Source: JBBRSD01 sp038245725
GTDB taxonomy: Bacteria; Actinomycetota; Coriobacteriia; Anaerosomatales; JAAXUF01
Assembly (NCBI GenBank): GCA_038245725.1
Contig: JBBRSD010000007.1
Coordinates: forward strand, 103,369 to 167,368
DNA: 64,000 nucleotides
Direction of reading: 5' to 3'
Below, piece by piece: positions 29,901 to 37,990 of this stretch. Position numbers and translations under genes: made by a program. Numbering within the stretch: the stretch's first letter is position 1; each line of letters opens with the position of its first letter. The notes under the pieces were generated by a model. That model was not told the origin of the DNA. It saw only the letters and a program-made list of their open reading frames with translations, and did no database searches.

Positions 29901-29959
29901 GTACGGTGATCTCAGACGCCCGCAGTCGGCTTGGAGACAGCTTCCAAGAGTGGCGTTGA
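26942..29959 (+). CDS. Very large polytopic membrane protein, about 30 transmembrane helices
   Basis: About 1005 residues. The first ~100 are soluble and charged (VRPHAAERDKLACVDYFLDQLARAVERGEVPRSSYDTLAPRYLARREELIAIL), followed by a Pro/Arg-rich linker. The rest is hydrophobic helices rich in Ala, Val, Gly and Leu to the end, with a short soluble tail. It recalls the large SCO7613-like or DUF2157-like actinobacterial membrane proteins, but the assignment is from general character, not a motif. GTG 26942 is chosen because GAGGGG lies 7 nt upstream. The open frame begins at GTG 26873, overlapping the uvrC stop. No function can be given. Confidence 0.75.
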   Translation: MGDVRPHAAERDKLACVDYFLDQLARAVERGEVPRSSYDTLAPRYLARREELIAILTGASRAECQPAATERTNQSAPARGREVVEGWEGSAPEMGARPSRRPAPSREPVAWTTILLFLGAFLVIVASALFALAVWNTTGVLFRLGFLSTLTAAFYSAGYVARAKFGLRAGSVALTVVGSAMLLFDCWILISGYHLAGTLPWAAALFFCSAVYWFTEVRLGDGFYGVAGAAAQVGWWWLMASGLSLEAPVRLAGIALIALLWQLVAERAELSESVGSLATVLVWAAPVVTAAAALGIASDALLVGTSTWTVLGSAAIVSAAIAVVTMRSRLIPETQGRWIAGVGQIPLFIVVMLPGAMTWPKVAFMAAAAAVYALTAFSVGGVPFAVAAPSMELLAVLGALTVFSASDSVRVAVLAPLAFTWVLASARAERAAEVTEAGVWTGVAESGPVLEFAGFALLVGASILAPIASHGVPLGGLRLGAEAVVVSGVVLAAWAASALARRNPVVAFATALWSFYTLAAALAWGLPNVHSSTYALALLVLAAAWLPARGAMCRFYAIPEDAFGWAMRFMAFVIFIGGLAAEAFFFGTAATWQGVALSVAVSAFFVADAEFRGPTISAAVAGAVAVVAATLANAHAGGTASSEAVAGAAAAVLVSGAGVWLRAVRRDYAGWLAGAAALAATALCFTGAEGWALAGALAFAALAWMGTAVAAREAPFVLLGGLTAFAACGAALAAADASPIVAVIVLSLAGLALGMPAFFSATGPEGLLSRTGAASAVAGLLGLAWFAAVGSWTSVWGEVLTGARWLDIGGHGEAVVLLVLGAYVVVQAERWRIEPGVYGGYGVVLLALFAEMHAASFTTVELYSTSLGLYLVAMGQLFARRERERAVPPTIDLLSVLVALGVPALSALGSGGADSMVHVAWTVGLSIIAMVAGVVLRVRAYFFGGVVALALVVGWKSLTFLAQVWWLLLGLIGSAMLVIALTWEWQRTVISDARSRLGDSFQEWR

Positions 29960-29987
29960 TCGCCGCTCCGAAGCTCTTCTCGGCAGG

Positions 29988-29993
29988 TATACT
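29988..29993 (+). promoter_or_regulatory. Candidate -10 element of the rapZ-yvcK-whiA operon
   Basis: TATACT 40 bp upstream of the rapZ start in the gap after the large membrane protein gene. No clear -35 element is seen. Confidence 0.4.
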
Positions 29994-30033
29994 GGAGGCC
30001 GTCGTTGCCGAATCCGCCGAGGGGGAGCCGCTC

Positions 30034-30981
30034 ATGACAGACCAGCTGCCATTCGACTGCCCCGTTCCGGCCGACGGCGGGCCTGTGGCCGACGACGGCG
30101 GTCCCGCACCGGAGATCGTCGTCATCACCGGCATGTCGGGGGCAGGGCGCTCCGAGGCGATCCACACCTTCGAAGATCTCGGCTTCTTCTGCATCGACAA
30201 TCTGCCGCCCAGCTTCATCCCGCAGCTCGTCGACCTCGCCGAGCTTCCCGGAAGCAGGATCCGGAGGCTCGCGGTCGTCTCGGACGTGCGTGCACACGAC
30301 TTCTTCGACGAACTCGCCGGCGAGCTCAAGACGCTTGATGACCGCGGCATCGACTACCACGTGCTGTTCCTCGAGGCCGATGACGAGACCCTGCTGCGCC
30401 GCTTCAAAGAGACGCGCCGCCGGCACCCGCTGTGCGAAGAAGGCGAGCCGCTTCTCGACGGCATCCGACTCGAGCGTGCTGCACTTGGCGACATCCGCGC
30501 TCGGGCCGACGTCATCATCGACACCACCGACCTCATCCCGCGCGAGCTTCGTGACAGGATCCGCGACCGCTACTTCAGCGAATCCCTCGCGCGAACGCTT
30601 GCGATCACCGTCTCCTCGTTCGGCTTCAAGTACGGTCTGCCGGTCGACGCCGACATCGTCATGGACGTCCGCTTCCTGCCGAATCCGTACTACGACCCCG
30701 ACCTGCGCCCGCTCACCGGGCTCGATGAGCCGGTCCGCGAATACGTCCTCGGCCACTCCGAGACCGAAGCGTTCCTCTCTCGCTGGCTACCGCTTCTCGA
30801 GACGGTTGTGCCCGGCTACATCATGGAGGGCAAGCACCATCTCGCGATCAGCCTCGGGTGCACCGGCGGCATGCATCGCAGCGTCGCCCTCTCCGAGACG
30901 ACCGCGGCGTTCCTGCGCGACTGCGGCTACCGCGTGGCGGTCAGCCATCGCGACGTCGGCAAGGACCGGGAGCACAGGTGA
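30034..30981 (+). CDS. rapZ: RNase adapter/nucleotide-binding protein RapZ (YvcJ)
   Basis: A 315-residue P-loop protein. Walker A GMSGAGRS lies near residues 34-41, followed by LGFFCIDNLPP, LFLEADDETLLRRFKETRRRHPL, SFGFKYGLP and the C-terminal IMEGKHHLAISLGCTGGMHRSV signature. In E. coli RapZ guides RNase E to GlmZ and binds GlcN-6-P. In Gram-positives (YvcJ) it binds nucleotides and its role is less clear. ATG 30034 follows GAGGGGGAG. The longer open frame back to 29701 is shadow sequence within the previous gene. The gene overlaps yvcK by GTGA. Confidence 0.94.
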   Translation: MTDQLPFDCPVPADGGPVADDGGPAPEIVVITGMSGAGRSEAIHTFEDLGFFCIDNLPPSFIPQLVDLAELPGSRIRRLAVVSDVRAHDFFDELAGELKTLDDRGIDYHVLFLEADDETLLRRFKETRRRHPLCEEGEPLLDGIRLERAALGDIRARADVIIDTTDLIPRELRDRIRDRYFSESLARTLAITVSSFGFKYGLPVDADIVMDVRFLPNPYYDPDLRPLTGLDEPVREYVLGHSETEAFLSRWLPLLETVVPGYIMEGKHHLAISLGCTGGMHRSVALSETTAAFLRDCGYRVAVSHRDVGKDREHR

Positions 30982-31940
30982 CCGTGGGTTCCGGACGTCG
31001 GGCCGTCGCTATCGGCGGCGGTACCGGCCTTCCCTCAGTGCTGAGCTGCCTCGTCAACCTCGGCTTCGACACGAGTGCTGTCGTGACGATGGCCGACGAC
31101 GGCGGGTCGAGCGGTAAGCTCCGAGAAGAGCTCGGCATGCTGCCGCCTGGCGACATCCGCAACTGCCTCGTCGCGCTCGCTGACGACTCTTCGGGACTGC
31201 TCGGCCCGCTCTTCCAGTACCGCTTCCCTGAGGGCGAAGGTCTCGCCGGGCACGCGCTCGGCAACCTCATCCTCGCCGCCTTCGCCGATATCACCGGCTC
31301 GTTCCCCGCCGCGATCGAGGCCGCCGAGCACTGCCTGCGCACGCGCGGCCACGTGTACCCGTCGACGCTGGTCGATGTGGAGCTGCATGGCGTCGACCGC
31401 GCAGGTGGGCAGCTCTCGGGACAAGCACGCCTCGCCGTCAGCCCGAACCCTCTCGAGTGTATGCATCTCGAACCCGAGTGGCCGACCGCGTATCCTCCCG
31501 CGCTCGACGCCATCAATGCGGCCGACGTGATCGTGATCGGCCCCGGGTCGCTGTACACGAGCCTCATCCCGAACCTGCTCGTCGATGGAGTCGCCCAGGC
31601 CATCCGGGAATCGCATGCGCTTCGCATCTACGTCTGCAACGTCGCGAACATGCGGGGCGAGACCGGCGGGCTCGATGCCGCCGACCACGTGTCCGCGCTG
31701 GCCGACCACGGGCTCGAAGGCGCCATTGACCTGGTTCTCGTGCACGTTCCCTGCTCCGACACCGCGGTCGTGTGCGATGATGCCAGCGGAGTCGAGCCTG
31801 TGACCGCAGGCGAAGCGGTCCTCGCGCGAATCGAAGCATTGGGGCCGCGCGTGATCGCCGATGAGCTGGCCGACCCCGATGACCCGGTCCGTCATTCGCG
31901 CGCGGCTCTCTGTCGCGTCATCGAGAGGGTGGTCGAGTAG
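30978..31940 (+). CDS. yvcK: YvcK/CofD-like protein, gluconeogenesis and cell-wall factor
   Basis: A 320-residue protein with the YvcK signature: AIGGGTGLPSVLSCL, VTMADDGGSSGKLREELGMLPPGDIRNCL and IGPGSLYTSLIPNLLV. YvcK is a UDP-sugar-binding protein needed for gluconeogenic growth and cell shape in Bacillus and mycobacteria (CuvA). The start is GTG 30978, overlapping the rapZ stop, with GGGAG upstream. Its stop shares one base with the whiA start (TAGTG). The middle gene of the conserved trio rapZ-yvcK-whiA. Confidence 0.94.
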   Translation: MTVGSGRRAVAIGGGTGLPSVLSCLVNLGFDTSAVVTMADDGGSSGKLREELGMLPPGDIRNCLVALADDSSGLLGPLFQYRFPEGEGLAGHALGNLILAAFADITGSFPAAIEAAEHCLRTRGHVYPSTLVDVELHGVDRAGGQLSGQARLAVSPNPLECMHLEPEWPTAYPPALDAINAADVIVIGPGSLYTSLIPNLLVDGVAQAIRESHALRIYVCNVANMRGETGGLDAADHVSALADHGLEGAIDLVLVHVPCSDTAVVCDDASGVEPVTAGEAVLARIEALGPRVIADELADPDDPVRHSRAALCRVIERVVE

Positions 31941-32890
31941 TGTCGTTCACCGCCGAGGTGAAAGACGAGCTGTCTCGGATCGAGCCGAAACGGCAGTGCT
32001 GCCTGAGGGCGGAGCTGGCGGCGCTTGTGCGCATCGAGGGAACGTTGCACATCAGCGGACCCGATCGCTACCGGCTTGAAGTCGCCACCGAGACGGCGCC
32101 GGTCGCGCGCACGGTGATCAAGCTGCTTCACGGTGTCTACGGGCTCAAGACAGAGCTGACCGTCCGCCGTAGCGTCCTGCATAAGACGAACAACTACCTC
32201 ATCACCGTGCCCACGCAACCGAAGCTGTCCACCGCGCTCAGTGAACTCGGCATCCTCGGCGAGCGGGGATTCTCGCTCGGCATCGACACTAAGCTCGTCA
32301 AGAAGGACTGCTGCGCGATCGCGTACCTTCGAGGAGCGTTCCTCGGCGGGGGCTTCGTGGCCGACCCGCACGGTGACTTCCACTTCGAGCTCACCGCCGA
32401 GACCGAGCAGCTCGCCGACGATCTCGTCGCGCTCATGGGCCGCTTCGAGATCCCGGCGCGGGTCGCCAAGCGCCGGGGCACGTTCGCGGTCTACCTCAAA
32501 GGCGCCGAGCCGATCGTCACCTTCCTCGCGCTCGTCGGAGCGCACCGTGCGCTTCTGCGCACCGAAGATGTGCGCATCATCAAGTCGATGCGCAACGACG
32601 TGAACCGCCTTGTGAACGCAGAGATTGCCAACCAGCAGAAGACCGCTGAGGCGGCGTTCACCCAGATTGAAGCTATCAACATGCTCGGTTCGATCAAAGG
32701 TCTCGACAATCTGCCGCCGGCGCTCCGCGAGCTTGCGGAGTTGCGCCTCGGGAACCCTGATGTGTCGCTCAGAGAGCTCGGTGAGCTGGCCGATCCGCCT
32801 CTCACGAAATCGGCTGTGTATCATAGGGTTCGTCGCATCGAGGAATTGGCGAACGAGCTTCTCGAAGAAGGAATCGTCGCCGGGGGGTAA
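31940..32890 (+). CDS. whiA: Sporulation/cell-division transcription regulator WhiA
   Basis: A 316-residue protein with an N-terminal degenerate LAGLIDADG homing-endonuclease-like domain (CAIAYLRGAFLGGGFVADPHGDFHFEL) and a C-terminal helix-turn-helix (NPDVSLRELGELADPPLTKSAVYHRVRRI). WhiA is found across Gram-positive bacteria. It acts with WhiB during sporulation septation in Streptomyces and affects division in Bacillus. GTG 31940 overlaps the yvcK stop by one base. Its presence supports a Gram-positive origin for the window. Confidence 0.95.
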   Translation: MSFTAEVKDELSRIEPKRQCCLRAELAALVRIEGTLHISGPDRYRLEVATETAPVARTVIKLLHGVYGLKTELTVRRSVLHKTNNYLITVPTQPKLSTALSELGILGERGFSLGIDTKLVKKDCCAIAYLRGAFLGGGFVADPHGDFHFELTAETEQLADDLVALMGRFEIPARVAKRRGTFAVYLKGAEPIVTFLALVGAHRALLRTEDVRIIKSMRNDVNRLVNAEIANQQKTAEAAFTQIEAINMLGSIKGLDNLPPALRELAELRLGNPDVSLRELGELADPPLTKSAVYHRVRRIEELANELLEEGIVAGG

Positions 32891-32972
32891 GGAACGCTTC
32901 GTGCGCTTTAGCGCGCGTGACGTGTCGTGCAGTGGTCGCAATGAAGCGGCCGTAGTCCAAGGAGGGATAGGC

Positions 32973-33977
32973 GTGACTATCAAAGTCGGTATCAACGGAT
33001 TCGGTCGTATCGGCCGTCTCGTATTCCGCGCGATGGCGAACGACCCAGCAGTCGAAGTCGTGGGCGTGAACGACCTGACTGATGCCAAGACCCTTGCGCA
33101 CCTGCTCAAGTACGACTCGATCCACAAGAAGTTCGATCACGATGTCGAGGTCGTCGAAGGCGGCTTCACCGTCGACGGTCGTTTCGTCGCGGTGTCAGCC
33201 GAGCGCAACCCGGCCGACCTCAAATGGGGCGAACTCGGTGCAGAACTCGTCGTCGAGTCGACCGGCTTCTTCACGGACGCCACGAAGGCCAAGGCGCACA
33301 TCGACGCTGGCGCGAAGCGCGTCATCATCTCGTCTCCGGCGTCAAACGAGGACATCACGATCGTCATGGGCGTCAACGACAATGAGTACGATCCGTCGAA
33401 GCACTTCATCGTCTCAAACGCGTCGTGCACGACGAACTGCCTCGCACCGTTCGCCAAGGTGCTCATGGACAGCTTCGGGCTCGAATCAGGCTTCATGAAC
33501 ACGATCCACAGCTACACCAACGACCAAGTCATCCTCGACTTCCCGCATAAGGACCTGCGCCGTGCTCGCGCAGCCGCGATGTCGATCATCCCCACGTCGA
33601 CCGGTGCAGCGAAAGCCATCGGGCTCGTGCTTCCCAGCTGCAAGGGCAAGCTGGACGGCATGTCGATGCGCGTCCCGACTCCGGACGGCTCTGTCGTCGA
33701 TCTCGTCGCCCAGCTCGGCAGAGACGTCACCAAAGAAGAGGTCAATGCCGCGATGAAGGCGGCCGCAGAAGGTCCGATGAAGGGCTTCCTCGAGTACACC
33801 GAAGACCCGATCGTCTCGGTCGACGTCGTCGGTAACCCGGCGTCGTCGGTCTACGACGGGCTCATGACGATGGTCATGGGCGGCACGGGCAGGTTCGTGA
33901 AGTGCATCTCGTGGTACGACAACGAGTGGGGCTACAGCAACCGCGTCAAGGACCTCGCCAAGAAGATGATGGCGTAA
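32973..33977 (+). CDS. gap: Glyceraldehyde-3-phosphate dehydrogenase
   Basis: Oxidises glyceraldehyde 3-phosphate to 1,3-bisphosphoglycerate with NAD+. A 334-residue protein with Rossmann start VGINGFGRIGRLVFRA, active-site SNASCTTNC with Cys152, and the C-terminal SWYDNEWGYSNRV. GTG 32973 is chosen for the excellent AAGGAGGG 6 nt upstream. The longer frame back to 32625 overlaps whiA and is not coding. First gene of a glycolytic run gap-pgk-tpiA-gpmI. Confidence 0.96.
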   Translation: MTIKVGINGFGRIGRLVFRAMANDPAVEVVGVNDLTDAKTLAHLLKYDSIHKKFDHDVEVVEGGFTVDGRFVAVSAERNPADLKWGELGAELVVESTGFFTDATKAKAHIDAGAKRVIISSPASNEDITIVMGVNDNEYDPSKHFIVSNASCTTNCLAPFAKVLMDSFGLESGFMNTIHSYTNDQVILDFPHKDLRRARAAAMSIIPTSTGAAKAIGLVLPSCKGKLDGMSMRVPTPDGSVVDLVAQLGRDVTKEEVNAAMKAAAEGPMKGFLEYTEDPIVSVDVVGNPASSVYDGLMTMVMGGTGRFVKCISWYDNEWGYSNRVKDLAKKMMA

Positions 33978-33999
33978 CGCGAACAGTTGGATTGTGACG

Positions 34000-34027
34000 G
34001 CAGGGCCCCGGGCATCCGGGGCCCTGC
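34000..34027 (+). other. Intercistronic hairpin between gap and pgk
   Basis: A perfect 12-bp GC-rich stem (GCAGGGCCCCGG, 34000-34011, with 34016-34027) and 4-nt loop. There is no following T-run, so it is more likely a stability or processing element than a full terminator. It ends 14 nt before the pgk ribosome-binding site. Confidence 0.7.
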
Positions 34028-34050
34028 TCATCACCGATGCCGGAGGAAGC

Positions 34051-35238
34051 ATGTTCTCGAAGAAGACCATCAAAGACGTCGACGTCTCCGGGAAGCGCGT
34101 GCTCGTTCGCGTCGACTTCAACGTGCCTATCGCGGAAGGTGCCGTCACCGACGACACCCGAGTTCGCGCGGCGCTCCCCACGATCCGCTATCTCATCGAC
34201 CACGGCGCGAAGGTGATCCTGTGCTCGCACCTTGGCAGGCCCACAGGTGAGCCCGATCCGCAGTTCTCGCTTCGCCCCGTGCGCCGCGTCCTGCAGCGCC
34301 TGATCGGGCGCAACGTGGTCTTCGTCGACGACATCGTGGGCCGAGACGCCCACGAGGCGGTCGATCGCATGGTCGACGGCGAGATCCTCATGGTTGAGAA
34401 CGTGCGTTTCGCGCCGGGCGAGAAGGCCAACGATCCCGAGTTCGCCAAGGCGCTCGCCTCGCTCGCCGACATCTACGTCAACGACGCGTTCGGAGCCGCT
34501 CACCGCGCGCACGCCTCCACCGCCGGCGTCGCCGAGTTCCTGCCGGCCTACGCCGGGCTGCTCCTCGCCCGCGAGATCGAAACGCTCACCACGATGCTGA
34601 TGAGTCCCGAGCACCCCTTCGTCGCCATCCTCGGCGGCAGCAAGGTCTCGGACAAGTTCGGCGTGATCGACAAGCTCATCGACGTCGTCGACGTGCTCAT
34701 CATCGGCGGCGGCATGGCGTTCACCTTTCTTGTCGCGAAGGACCTTCCCATCGGCAAGTCGATCGTCGAGCCCGACTGGGTCGAGCCGGCCAAGAAGATG
34801 CTCATCAAGGCGGCTGCCAAAGATGTTGAGATCATGCTGCCGGTCGACTTCGTGCTCGCAGACACGTTTGCGGAGGACGCCGAGACGCGCATCGCGGGCC
34901 GCGAGGAGATTCCCGACGACATGATGGGTCTCGACATCGGCCCGGCGACAACGGAGCTGTTCAAGGGTGCGATCTCAGACGCCCGCACCATCTTCTGGAA
35001 CGGCCCGATGGGCGTCTTCGAGATGACGCCGTTTGAGGCGGGCACGCGCGAGGTCGCTCAGGCTGTCGTGCGTAACAACCGTGCTGCGTCGGTGGTCGGC
35101 GGCGGCGACTCCGTAGCAGCACTCAAGAAGTTCGGGTTGGAAGAGCGCGTGACCTTCGTCTCGACCGGGGGTGGCGCGAGCATGAAGCTGCTGGAAGGCG
35201 CGACGCTTCCCGGCGTTGAAGCACTGCTCGACAAATAG
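34051..35238 (+). CDS. pgk: Phosphoglycerate kinase
   Basis: Transfers the acyl phosphate of 1,3-bisphosphoglycerate to ADP. A 395-residue protein with RVDFNVPI, LCSHLGRPTG, ENVRFAPGE, NDAFGAAHRAHAST, ILGGSKVSDK and the C-terminal GGGDSVAAL and STGGGASMKLLEG motifs. ATG 34051 is supported by GGAGGA just upstream. An in-frame ATG at 33994 precedes the intercistronic hairpin and lacks a ribosome-binding site. Confidence 0.96.
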   Translation: MFSKKTIKDVDVSGKRVLVRVDFNVPIAEGAVTDDTRVRAALPTIRYLIDHGAKVILCSHLGRPTGEPDPQFSLRPVRRVLQRLIGRNVVFVDDIVGRDAHEAVDRMVDGEILMVENVRFAPGEKANDPEFAKALASLADIYVNDAFGAAHRAHASTAGVAEFLPAYAGLLLAREIETLTTMLMSPEHPFVAILGGSKVSDKFGVIDKLIDVVDVLIIGGGMAFTFLVAKDLPIGKSIVEPDWVEPAKKMLIKAAAKDVEIMLPVDFVLADTFAEDAETRIAGREEIPDDMMGLDIGPATTELFKGAISDARTIFWNGPMGVFEMTPFEAGTREVAQAVVRNNRAASVVGGGDSVAALKKFGLEERVTFVSTGGGASMKLLEGATLPGVEALLDK

Positions 35239-35267
35239 CGTACGGACGGACCTAGGCCGTCCGTACG
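35239..35267 (+). other. Intercistronic hairpin between pgk and tpiA
   Basis: Perfect 11-bp stem CGTACGGACGG (35239-35249) with 35257-35267, starting directly after the pgk stop codon, with a 7-nt loop. No T-run follows. The same kind of element as the one between gap and pgk. Confidence 0.7.
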
Positions 35268-35336
35268 CGGCGAGTTCGAACGGACGAGCTTTGCTCGCCG
35301 CTCAACGCGCCGGCCACACTATGAAGGGAGATCCGC

Positions 35337-36122
35337 ATGGGACGCACACCGATGATCGCGGGGAACTGGAAGATGTACAAGACGCCGGCCGAGGCGGTCG
35401 TGCTGGCCCAGGCGATCGATTTCGAACTGGGTGACGATCCGGAGCTTTCCTCGGCGGTTGAGGCGGTCGTCTGCCCGCCATTCGTCGACCTCAAGTCCGT
35501 GGCGAACGTCATCGAGTTCGACCACGCGCGGCTGAAGCTCTCCGCGCAGAACGTGCACTGGGAGGCGGAGGGAGCGTTTACCGGCGAGGTGTCGGTGCGC
35601 ATGCTTTCCGACCTCCGTTGCGACTACTGCATCGTCGGGCACTCAGAGCGTCGCGAAATGTTCGGCGAGACCGACGCGACCGTGAACCTGAAGGTCAAGG
35701 CGCTTCTGGCCGGCGGGATCACGCCCATCGTCTGCTGCGGCGAGACGCTTGAGACGCGCGACGCAGGCGACACCGACACGTACGTACGCGGCCAGATCCG
35801 CGGCGCGCTCGAGGGCATCACGACAGATCAGGCCGCCAAGATCGTCATCGCATACGAGCCCATCTGGGCGATCGGGACCGGGCGGACGCCCACACCCGAG
35901 GCGGCCAACGATGTCTGCCGCGCGATCCGGGCCACCGTCGGCGCGCTCTTCGGCCAGCCGGTCGCCATCCAGGTGCGCGTGCTCTACGGAGGCTCGGCCA
36001 AGCCCGAGAACATCGCGCTTTTCATGCCGGAACCCGACATCGACGGCGCTCTTGTCGGCGGGGCCTCGCTCGACGCGAAGTCGTTCGTGTCGATGCTCTC
36101 CTCGGCGAAGGACTACGCGTAA
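35337..36122 (+). CDS. tpiA: Triosephosphate isomerase
   Basis: Interconverts dihydroxyacetone phosphate and glyceraldehyde 3-phosphate. A 261-residue TIM barrel with N/K of AGNWKMYK, catalytic His in IVGHSERR, catalytic Glu in AYEPIWAIGTG, and phosphate-binding loops LYGGSAKPEN and DGALVGGASL. ATG 35337 follows AAGGGAG. The stop codon is immediately followed by the GTG of gpmI, so the two are translationally coupled. Confidence 0.96.
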   Translation: MGRTPMIAGNWKMYKTPAEAVVLAQAIDFELGDDPELSSAVEAVVCPPFVDLKSVANVIEFDHARLKLSAQNVHWEAEGAFTGEVSVRMLSDLRCDYCIVGHSERREMFGETDATVNLKVKALLAGGITPIVCCGETLETRDAGDTDTYVRGQIRGALEGITTDQAAKIVIAYEPIWAIGTGRTPTPEAANDVCRAIRATVGALFGQPVAIQVRVLYGGSAKPENIALFMPEPDIDGALVGGASLDAKSFVSMLSSAKDYA

Positions 36123-37643
36123 GTGGCGAAGAACCTGCCAGCACTTCTCGTCATCATGGACGGCTACGGCTTGGCCGCGGCCTCACCAAGTAACGCCATC
36201 GAGGCCGCCGATACGCCCAATCTCGACCGTCTGTTCTCGGAGAGCCCGAACACGCGGCTGTGCGCCTCAGGTCTCGCCGTCGGCCTTCCCGAGGGACAGA
36301 TGGGCAACTCCGAGGTTGGGCACCGCAACATCGGTTCCGGCCGCGTCGTCTACCAGGAGCTCACACGAATCAACCTTGCCGTGAAGGATCGCTCGATCTT
36401 CGAGAACGCCGTGCTCGCCGAGGCGATCGATGCAGCGGTTGATGGCGGGCACGCTGTGCACTTTATGGGGCTTCTCTCCGACGGCGGCGTGCACAGCCAC
36501 CAGGAGCATCTGTACGCGTTGCTCGACATGGCGAAGAACCGAGGCGCCTCGCGTATCTTCATCCATGCGTTCCTTGATGGCCGAGACGTGCCGCCGAAGA
36601 GCGGTCTCGGTTACATCGAGTCGCTGCAGGCGGTGCTGCGTGAGCTGGGAGTCGGGCGCATTGCGACCGTCATGGGGCGCTACTTCGCGATGGACCGCGA
36701 CAACCGGTGGGATCGCGTCGAGAAGGCCTGGCGCGCGATGGTGCTTGGCGAAGGCGTGCACGCCGATTCACCCGAGCAGGCGGTGCGCGCATCCTACGAG
36801 GCCGGCGTCACGGACGAGTTCGTCGTACCGGCGGTGTGCGCCGACGGACGCGTCGAAGACGGTGACGCGGTCGTCTTCTTCAACTTCCGTCCGGACCGTG
36901 CACGTGAGATCACTCGTGCGCTGACCGATCCGACATTCGAGGGGTTCGAGCGGCCGGTACGGCCAACCGTGCACTTCGTGTGTCTTACCGAATACGATCC
37001 GACGATTCCGGCGCCTGTAGCGTTCTCAAAGGACGTGCCGCGTCATGTTCTCGCCGACGTGCTGGCGGAATGCGGCCTCAGGCAACTCCACATCGCCGAG
37101 ACCGAGAAGTACGCCCACGTCACCTTCTTCCTCAACGGTGGCGCGGAGACTCCGAAGGCGGGGGAGATCCGAATCCTCGTTCCCAGCCCGAAGGTCGCCA
37201 CCTACGACCTCATGCCTGAGATGAGCGCACCGGCCGTTACCGAGGAGCTTGTGAGAGCGATTGAAGCCGGCCAGGCCGACGTCTACATCGTGAACTTCGC
37301 CAACTGCGACATGGTGGGGCACACGGGGGACTTCTCGGCGGCCGTGAGAGCGGTCGAGGCGGTCGACATCGGGGTCGGAGCGGTCGTCCGAGCGATTCAA
37401 GCGCGCGGTGGCGCGGCGCTCATCACCGCGGACCATGGGAACGCCGAGTCGATGGTGGACGCTGACGGTGCCACGCCGTTTACCGCTCATACGCTCTCGG
37501 ATGTTCCGCTCATCGTGATCGCCGACGGGGTTCGGGATCTTGCCTCTGACGGCATTCTCGCTGACGTCGCGCCCACCCTGCTCGACCTGCTCGGAATCGA
37601 GCAACCCGAGGAGTGGACGGGTCGAAGCTTGCTGATATACTGA
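36123..37643 (+). CDS. gpmI: 2,3-bisphosphoglycerate-independent phosphoglycerate mutase
   Basis: Interconverts 3- and 2-phosphoglycerate. A 506-residue alkaline-phosphatase-superfamily enzyme using two Mn ions. MDGYGLAA holds a metal-binding Asp, MGNSEVGHRNIGSGR contains the phosphorylated Ser, and later metal sites are in NCDMVGHTGD and TADHGNAE. The start is GTG 36123 directly after the tpiA TAA. Confidence 0.95.
   Translation: MAKNLPALLVIMDGYGLAAASPSNAIEAADTPNLDRLFSESPNTRLCASGLAVGLPEGQMGNSEVGHRNIGSGRVVYQELTRINLAVKDRSIFENAVLAEAIDAAVDGGHAVHFMGLLSDGGVHSHQEHLYALLDMAKNRGASRIFIHAFLDGRDVPPKSGLGYIESLQAVLRELGVGRIATVMGRYFAMDRDNRWDRVEKAWRAMVLGEGVHADSPEQAVRASYEAGVTDEFVVPAVCADGRVEDGDAVVFFNFRPDRAREITRALTDPTFEGFERPVRPTVHFVCLTEYDPTIPAPVAFSKDVPRHVLADVLAECGLRQLHIAETEKYAHVTFFLNGGAETPKAGEIRILVPSPKVATYDLMPEMSAPAVTEELVRAIEAGQADVYIVNFANCDMVGHTGDFSAAVRAVEAVDIGVGAVVRAIQARGGAALITADHGNAESMVDADGATPFTAHTLSDVPLIVIADGVRDLASDGILADVAPTLLDLLGIEQPEEWTGRSLLIY
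37636..37641 (+). promoter_or_regulatory. Candidate -10 element for secG
   Basis: TATACT at the end of gpmI, followed at 37652-37670 by a 7-bp hairpin (TCACGGC/GCCGTGA) in the secG leader. The -35 match is weak. Read-through from gpmI is equally possible. Confidence 0.35.
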
Positions 37644-37705
37644 TACATCGTGTCACGGCCGGGCCGTGATGAATCGATACCAAAACGATCACCTAGGAGT
37701 CACCT

Positions 37706-37951
37706 GTGACAGCCCTTCTCGTCCTCACCCTTCTCATATGGGCGGTTTCTGCCGTCGGTTTGATTATCTTCGTGCTGCTGCACTCCGGAAAGGGCACTGG
37801 CCTGTCCGAGATGCTCGGCGGGGCCATGTCAACCAGCGCGACCGGCACGAGCCTCATCGAGAAGAACCTCGATCGCCTCACCGTCGGTTTTGCGGTCGCC
37901 TTCGGCGTGAGTCTCATCATTCTGATGATCATCTACCCGAAGGCCCTCTAG
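37706..37951 (+). CDS. secG: Protein-export membrane protein SecG
   Basis: An 81-residue subunit of the SecYEG translocon. It has two transmembrane helices (residues ~4-25 and ~57-77) joined by the typical Gly/Ser/Thr-rich loop HSGKGTGLSEMLGGAMSTSATG and FxxKNLDRLT before the second helix. The start is GTG 37706 with TAGGAG about 7 nt upstream. It follows gpmI, a gene order common in Gram-positive bacteria. Confidence 0.93.
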   Translation: MTALLVLTLLIWAVSAVGLIIFVLLHSGKGTGLSEMLGGAMSTSATGTSLIEKNLDRLTVGFAVAFGVSLIILMIIYPKAL

Positions 37952-37989
37952 CCCGAGGTTCTCGCTCGCCAATTCGTCGGGCTTCTTCT
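37951..37989 (+). terminator. Possible secG terminator
   Basis: GCCCGA (37951-37956) pairs with TCGGGC (37977-37982), followed by TTCTTCT. The stem is short and the loop long (20 nt), so support is moderate. Confidence 0.4.
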
Positions 37990-37990
37990 G

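Noticed and set aside
29548..30756. A 402-codon minus-strand frame across the end of the large membrane protein and rapZ
   Set aside because: rapZ and the membrane protein are well supported on the plus strand, and the antisense frame has no motif.
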